Positions 56,552 through 60,912 of a stretch of 60,912 nt of DNA are shown here, piece after piece. The notes beneath the pieces were generated by a model. That model did not search any database. It was given only the letters and a program-made list of their open reading frames with translations, and was not told the origin of the DNA. The DNA is from a virus. Each line of letters starts with the position of its first letter. The stretch's first letter is position 1. A program made the position numbers and the translations under genes. Where the stretch lies: IMG/VR virus record IMGVR_UViG_3300038620_000113, positions 1-60,912 of that record; one strand, 5' to 3'.

Positions 56552-58039
56552 TTACCCATAATTTGCAATATTTACAACCTGTCTTTCTTCTACTATATCA
56601 CTGCTTAAAAAGAGTGCTTGTGATGGCTCATTTGGATGGATAAATGATTCTTCATCTCCGTAGTCTATAAAGCCATTTATTCCTGCTTTCTTAAAAACAC
56701 TTGAACTGATTCGACTTACGGGACTATTGGATTCCACATAATGACTAACTAACATGACGGCTGTGTACAAAAACGGAACATAGTATTCATCTTCACCGTT
56801 TTCAATATTTTCAATGAGATCATGAAGCTTTTCATAAATATAGGGCAACTTAAAGTTATGAGCAACAGGTTCAAAACTTTCTAATCTTCTAATAGTGGTT
56901 TTAAATTCTTCAGATATAGGGTCATCTATATAATTTAAAAAGTTAGGATCGAATTCATAATCTTTTTTTGAAAGTTCTTTAGAAATTTTGTTTAAATAAT
57001 TTTTAACGGTTTCTTTATCTGAACCATATGATATAATTGAATCATCTTTTTTAATTTTTATAAATTCTATGTAATTTGAACTGGGAACAAAAGGAAATAC
57101 ATCTGATGCCACATAATCAAAGAAAAATCTGTTAATTAATTTTGATGATAATATTTTAATAACTTTTTCATTCAAATTAAAATAGTTTTGGATTACATCA
57201 AAATAATCTTTGATAATCTTTTTATAACTTTTTTTTAAATTTCGACTTATACCTTTCTGTCTTTCATGTAAGCTATAAGTCTTATCAAAATAAAGTTTTA
57301 ACAGAAATAGATTTGGAATTCCTGTATAATCATCATATGGATAACTTGATACAAAAACTTTTTCATTATCTTCAGTTGTTATGTGAAAACTTATTTCACA
57401 ACTAAAATTTGAAAAGTCTAAATCTTTTAAGTTGGCAGTTAAATATTTACGTTTACCACCTAAACTTTGTATTTCTTTATAAAGATTTCTTTTCCTAGAG
57501 TTTGTACTGGTATCTTCAAAATTTAATATATTTAAGGTTTTTTTATAATCTTCAAGTAAAGTTTTATACAAATCTTTATATGGAGAAACCCCTTTTATTT
57601 TTAATACTTCATTTTGGAAGTTCTCATAAACTTCACTTAAAATATTATCTATATTTTTTATTTCTAATAAGTTTACTTCTGGTACTTGCTTAATAACTTT
57701 TGAATTTGGTTCAATAAGTTTTTTAGGAACTAATTCATATCCTTTTATTACATTATAAATATCTATAAACGGTTTTAGACTTAAATTTTTGTCTACTCCA
57801 GTCTCTCTTAAATAGTTTACCGCTGGATATGAATAGTATCCCGCTGGTGTGTTATATGCTGTATTGTAATTTATAAAATTGGTGGTCAGTTTATCCCTAA
57901 ATGATAAAAACCAGTTTTTCAAATTATCTTCTAAATTTATTTTTTGAATAATATCAACAATACTTACTTTATCTTGTACATTTTTATCGGGGTTTCTTCG
58001 CTTTTCTGCTATGTAATTTTCAAAACTTTTAATTTTCAT
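56552..58039 (-). CDS. CTS-tagged 'KRRNP/TPAGYY' family copy 3, extended
   Basis: 495 residues. The tag MKIKSFENYIAE is followed by KRRNPDKN. NWFLSFRDKLTTNF and YNTAYNTPAGYYSYPAV (about 43-75) are the family signature, and KAGINGFIDYGDEESFIHPNEPSQALFLS (positions about 455-483) is the conserved end. It has about 160 extra residues in the middle compared with copy 1. The tag ends in IAE|K, a good match to [LI]-x-E. It is leftward with the LRR gene upstream; the 12-bp gap implies co-transcription. Confidence 0.75.
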   Translation of the reverse strand: MKIKSFENYIAEKRRNPDKNVQDKVSIVDIIQKINLEDNLKNWFLSFRDKLTTNFINYNTAYNTPAGYYSYPAVNYLRETGVDKNLSLKPFIDIYNVIKGYELVPKKLIEPNSKVIKQVPEVNLLEIKNIDNILSEVYENFQNEVLKIKGVSPYKDLYKTLLEDYKKTLNILNFEDTSTNSRKRNLYKEIQSLGGKRKYLTANLKDLDFSNFSCEISFHITTEDNEKVFVSSYPYDDYTGIPNLFLLKLYFDKTYSLHERQKGISRNLKKSYKKIIKDYFDVIQNYFNLNEKVIKILSSKLINRFFFDYVASDVFPFVPSSNYIEFIKIKKDDSIISYGSDKETVKNYLNKISKELSKKDYEFDPNFLNYIDDPISEEFKTTIRRLESFEPVAHNFKLPYIYEKLHDLIENIENGEDEYYVPFLYTAVMLVSHYVESNSPVSRISSSVFKKAGINGFIDYGDEESFIHPNEPSQALFLSSDIVEERQVVNIANYG

Positions 58040-58051
58040 AGTTGTTTTTTT

Positions 58052-59458
58052 TTATTGAGTTACTATTAGACCTTCAACATCAGAAACAGCTTCAACATCT
58101 TTTTTTCTAAAATCTTTAGGATTCATAGAACAATCAAAGTAACCCCCGACCTTTTTAGGTGCACCTTCAAGGGATCTTAAATCGTTACGCCTACAGTTAA
58201 AATTACCTCCGACTTTTTCGGGTGCACCTTGAAGAGTTGTTAATCTATTGTCTTCACAAAAAAAATCATTTTTAATTTCTTTAGGCATACCTTTAAGAGA
58301 ACTTATTTTGTTCTGGGTGCAATCAAACCTACCCCCAATCTTTTTAGGAGCACCTTCAAGTGATTCTAGTTTGTTGTCAGCACAACTAAAACGTTCGCCA
58401 ACTTTTTTAGGGGTACCCTCAAGAGTTTTTAGATTATTTTCAATACAGTGAAAATCACCACTAACATATCCAAATTTATAGTTTTTTGTAATTTTTTTAA
58501 AAACTTCAGGTTGGTTTGATAAATTAACAGTTCCTTTAACATTAATTGTATTTCCATCTATTTCAAAAGTTCCCTCAACAAAATCACTTAATACAGTTTT
58601 AATTGGAGTATCTGGATTATATGCACATCTTCCCTCATCATACAGTCCTTTAAGCTGTTCGTATCTAGTTTTACTTAGTTTTTGATTCTTTTCAAGCCAT
58701 GCATCAACTGTCTCTTTAAAGCCATTAACAGGGGTTCCTTTAATTTCATTATCATAATCCCTAAATAAAGCAATTTCTTCACTGTCTTCACTGACGTATG
58801 GTTTTATTAAAACCCGTGCAACGGGGTTATTAATGTTCAAATCATCTTTTTTAATTAAATAAGCTATAATTGTTCCCTTTTTAACATCTTCCATTATATA
58901 AAATTTTTGACTTCCAGTATTTAAATTCATGCATGAAGTCCAACCTCTTTCATCTTCTTCACCGTATAAATGGGTGCTCATTCCTGCAATGTCGTATGGA
59001 TGGCGTGAAATAACTACAAGATAATCACTTTTATCTCTTTGAGTTGATTTCTTATTAAGTTCTTTTTCGTAATCACTTTTTAACTTTTGAACATTTATAT
59101 CACTCTTTTTAAGACCACTATCTTTCATTAAAACTTTTACAATACTTGTTGTTCTTTTATCCGAAACTGCTAGGTTTTGGTTAAAATCTTCAACTTCATA
59201 ATTTGTATATTCTAAGGCTTTTTTAATTCTATCCCTAACATCTTTACTTATCTTTTGTTTTTGTTCTTCGGATTCTTTAAGTTCTAAGTAAAGTCTGTAT
59301 TTGGGTTTTCCATTTTCCTTCTTTCCAAATATATCCTGATAGAATTTTTCACCTCCAGCTTCTTTCCATGCTTTAATATAAGATTTAGCTTGACTTGGAT
59401 GGAGTGCTTCATCAATGGAACTCGAATTAATGTATTCTTGGAAAGATTTTAAGCGCAT
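58052..59458 (-). CDS. CTS-tagged protein with PcfJ-like region and leucine-rich repeats
   Basis: 468 residues. The tag is MRLKSFQEYINSSSIDEALH; SIDE|A offers an [LI]-x-E cut site. The middle holds RHPYDIAGMSTHLYGEEDER, GWTSCMNLNTGSQKFYIMED and KGTIIAYLIKKDD, a pattern also seen in PcfJ-like and other phage proteins. From about 345 on come five or six 20-23-residue repeats of the form C-x-x-N-x-L-x-x-L-E-G-x-P-K-K-V-G-x-x-F, a phage-type LRR solenoid for protein binding. An exact TATAAATA (59475-59482) drives it. Confidence 0.8.
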   Translation of the reverse strand: MRLKSFQEYINSSSIDEALHPSQAKSYIKAWKEAGGEKFYQDIFGKKENGKPKYRLYLELKESEEQKQKISKDVRDRIKKALEYTNYEVEDFNQNLAVSDKRTTSIVKVLMKDSGLKKSDINVQKLKSDYEKELNKKSTQRDKSDYLVVISRHPYDIAGMSTHLYGEEDERGWTSCMNLNTGSQKFYIMEDVKKGTIIAYLIKKDDLNINNPVARVLIKPYVSEDSEEIALFRDYDNEIKGTPVNGFKETVDAWLEKNQKLSKTRYEQLKGLYDEGRCAYNPDTPIKTVLSDFVEGTFEIDGNTINVKGTVNLSNQPEVFKKITKNYKFGYVSGDFHCIENNLKTLEGTPKKVGERFSCADNKLESLEGAPKKIGGRFDCTQNKISSLKGMPKEIKNDFFCEDNRLTTLQGAPEKVGGNFNCRRNDLRSLEGAPKKVGGYFDCSMNPKDFRKKDVEAVSDVEGLIVTQ

Positions 59459-59474
59459 TGTTAGTTTCTATATT

Positions 59475-59482
59475 TATTTATA
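59475..59482 (-). promoter_or_regulatory. Late promoter, exact TATAAATA
   Basis: On the minus strand TATAAATAAATATAG ends 10 bp before the ATG of the LRR protein. Confidence 0.65.
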
Positions 59483-59499
59483 ACTCGACAAATTCAAAA

Positions 59500-59868
59500 C
59501 TACTTCTTAACCACCACACCAAATTTATTGTGTTCTTGAATTTGAACATTAATATAAACTGCATTTGTAAGACGGGCTGGATCTATTGCATTAACAGTTA
59601 TATTTACGGGGTACTTAGAAGCTAGTGGTAAATAAAAATTAATTTGTGATTCTATTTCATTTTCAATTCTACTAAGTGTCATGCTTTGCATAGCGTTAAA
59701 GAGATAATCTAATATTCCTGTTCCATATTCAGGTGTTCCAAGAACTTCTCCACGTTCTGTAAAAATTAACATATTGATTTGTTGTGTAAGCATTTCAATT
59801 TCATCGGTTTCTTCTAACTTGACAACATATGATGGATCATTTTCTGTTCTAGCGTATACATCTTCCAT
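59500..59868 (-). CDS. 25: Baseplate wedge protein gp25-like
   Basis: 122 residues. INMLIFTERGEVLGTPEYGTG and ILDYLFNAMQSM, followed by IENEIESQINFYLP and INVQIQEHNK, are the GPW/gp25 pattern ('l..lL.T..GE....PeyG..l.dllFe......'). In T4 gp25 is a core wedge subunit needed to start the sheath. An AATAAATA motif is upstream. It stands apart from the gp53-like gene at 3544. Confidence 0.78.
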   Translation of the reverse strand: MEDVYARTENDPSYVVKLEETDEIEMLTQQINMLIFTERGEVLGTPEYGTGILDYLFNAMQSMTLSRIENEIESQINFYLPLASKYPVNITVNAIDPARLTNAVYINVQIQEHNKFGVVVKK

Positions 59869-59901
59869 TTACAGATATTACTTTTTTATTATATTTATTC
59901 T

Positions 59902-60339
59902 TTATAATGAAATATTTTCTATTTTATGAAGTTTCTTTTTTAATTTTAATTTTTTCAAATAATCATAACTTACTTCTGTTTGTTCACCATTTTCAGAAAA
60001 GAAGTATCTAATAATTTCTTTAGAATATCTAGGAGAAAATGAAATAATAGCGGGTCCTGATAATCTATGTGGCAATCCTGTAAGACAATTAACAACACCG
60101 GTATCAGTTCCAAATTTATCTAAATACAAGTATTCGTATTCAATGTCCATCATTTGAATTAATTCATCCCAATTATCAACTTTTTGAAAAAATAATGTAT
60201 GTGGTTTTGATGAATTATTACAACATTTTAAAAATATAGGATTCTTAGATTCCCTTCTTATTCCTAAAACCGAGTAAAAAATTTCGTGTTTTAAAGTTTC
60301 CCAGTACACCATTATTTTAAACTTTTTATAATTTACCAT
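59902..60339 (-). CDS. Orphan protein of the DGPA-repeat family
   Basis: 145 residues, starting MVNYKKFKIMVYW like the gene at 14907. The family motif is TGLPHRLSGPAIISFSPRYS (about 83-102), followed by RYFFSENGEQTEVSYDYLKK, which resembles the 'W...G..h...yl..L' part of these repeats. Function unknown. It diverges from the next relative at 60381 across a spacer containing AAATAAATA. Confidence 0.6.
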   Translation of the reverse strand: MVNYKKFKIMVYWETLKHEIFYSVLGIRRESKNPIFLKCCNNSSKPHTLFFQKVDNWDELIQMMDIEYEYLYLDKFGTDTGVVNCLTGLPHRLSGPAIISFSPRYSKEIIRYFFSENGEQTEVSYDYLKKLKLKKKLHKIENISL

Positions 60340-60380
60340 AATTAGGTTTAATTAGTCAATCACTAAATAAATACAAAAAA

Positions 60381-60680
60381 ATGCATAAAACAGTTAAAAA
60401 GTGGGATGCCACAAAGAAAAAGCATGTTTTTCATAATGATAATGATTCACCATCATTTATAACATTTTATAAAAACGGTAACACTAAAAAAGAAATCTAT
60501 TATAAAAATGGTTTTATACACAGAATGGAAGGACCTGCGGTTATAGAATATGACAAAAGTGGTAATATTACAAAAGAAAGTTACTTTATAGAAGGTTCAA
60601 AACTAACTAAGCGCGAATTCAATTTTTGGAAGTTAAAAAGAATTATCTTGAATACGGACTTTAGTAAAATTAACTACTAA
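60381..60680 (+). CDS. Orphan protein of the DGPA-repeat family, clearest repeat
   Basis: 99 residues. KNGNTKKEIYYKNGFIHRME (about 30-49), then GPAVIEYDKSGNITKESYFIEG, shows the alternating 'x-x-G-x-x-x-x-x-x-Y-x-x-G-x-x-H-R-x-x-G-P-A' pattern of MORN-like antigenic repeats most clearly in this window. The C-terminal SKLTKREFNFWKLKR is the 'l...eF...' helix also present in relatives. Its stop overlaps the convergent phosphoesterase gene by about 11 bp. Confidence 0.6.
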   Translation: MHKTVKKWDATKKKHVFHNDNDSPSFITFYKNGNTKKEIYYKNGFIHRMEGPAVIEYDKSGNITKESYFIEGSKLTKREFNFWKLKRIILNTDFSKINY

Positions 60681-60912
60681 GCATCATAAAGCTTAATTCA
60701 CCAAGACAAACCGCGCGAGTATTTCTAATGTAGATATCGCTGTTTTTATGAAAATGTCCATACATCCAAAATGATGGTTCATTTCCAGTGTCAATTAACC
60801 ATTCATAAACATACTGTAAAAAGTTTCTTTCTCTGTCCATATCTTTTTTTAGTGAATGTGCATCATAAGAAAACTTTTTTAGAAAGTAAATAGTAACCTG
60901 CACGAATGGAAA
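60670..60912 (-). CDS. Partial calcineurin-like phosphoesterase, open to right edge
   Basis: The frame has no stop to the window edge. YEWLIDTGNEPSFWMYGHFHKNSD holds the GHxH metal motif (GHFH) of metallophosphoesterases, and the C-terminus ends CLGELSFMMLSS. The catalytic N-terminal motifs lie outside the window. It is probably a small phosphodiesterase or phosphatase. Confidence 0.6.
   Translation of the reverse strand, partial: FPFVQVTIYFLKKFSYDAHSLKKDMDRERNFLQYVYEWLIDTGNEPSFWMYGHFHKNSDIYIRNTRAVCLGELSFMMLSS

Overview
The window looks like about 61 kb from a large AT-rich T4-superfamily myovirus. T4-type genes recognised by motif are the gp41 helicase, UvsX, the gp47 nuclease, the C-terminal half of gp43 polymerase, a gp45-like clamp, NrdA and NrdB, a gp55-like late sigma factor, the N-terminal part of the gp17 terminase, gp26-, gp25- and gp53-like baseplate proteins and gp4. 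A Bacteroidota host is likely: there are no Shine-Dalgarno sequences, leaders are A-rich, and several promoters have a TAnnTTTG/TAnnTTAG -7 box. Host and phage identity are inferences; no database was searched.

Layout. 1-17.3 kb, minus strand: membrane protein, three CTS-tagged genes (CTS is defined below), baseplate gp53-like, PD-(D/E)XK nuclease, gp47, helicase, three Dam paralogues interleaved with uvsX, split polymerase, MazG-like genes and a clamp. 17.4-26.5 kb, plus: RuvC-like resolvase, a repeat-rich spacer, nrdA, gp55-like sigma, terminase genes (the large subunit interrupted by a split-intein N-fragment) and baseplate hub. 26.5-27.8 kb, minus: a cluster of orphan 'DGPA' paralogues. 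27.8-34.6 kb: CTS cargo including a CCA-adding enzyme, then an HD protein, a 5'-kinase and an exonuclease. 34.7-47.6 kb, accessory: Mom-like modification enzyme, TnpB, five tRNAs, tRNA remnants, two arrays of structured hairpins, a TerD-like protein, a second DnaN-type clamp, a PAPS-reductase-like protein and a riboswitch-like leader. 47.7-56.5 kb: chimeric methyltransferase, gp4, nrdB, more CTS genes, RNA ligase. 56.5-60.9 kb: two large CTS proteins, gp25 and DGPA paralogues.

The main signal is a short N-terminal peptide of the form M-K-x-K-x-P-T-F-x-E-F-[IV]-x-E-S, found on 17 otherwise unrelated proteins. It matches the logic of the T4 capsid targeting sequence (CTS) of internal proteins (start MKTYQEFIAE, cut by the gp21 protease after [LI]-x-E). 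I infer that this phage packages a large and varied protein cargo in its head and injects it with the DNA. The cargo includes a tRNA nucleotidyltransferase, three paralogues of a polyvalent-protein-like family, an LRR protein and many unknowns. Most CTS genes are preceded by an AATAAATA motif close to the T4 late promoter TATAAATA, which fits the gp55-like gene here.

A second theme is RNA. tRNA genes, CCA-adding enzyme, HD protein, polynucleotide-kinase-like protein and RNA ligase together look like a tRNA repair kit. The HD/kinase pair and the ligase follow TTGACA-N17-TAnnTT[AT]G promoters. The hairpin arrays at 39.5 and 40.3 kb share one architecture (outer stem, CAAR/YC internal loop, 5-bp inner stem, TCCTT at the start of the loop) and the stems covary between copies, so they are probably an undescribed structured RNA. 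Third, the phage is heavily equipped against restriction (three Dam, a Mom-like protein, a chimeric Eco57I-type methyltransferase). Several genes carry homopolymer frameshifts or in-frame amber codons; sequencing error cannot be excluded for these.
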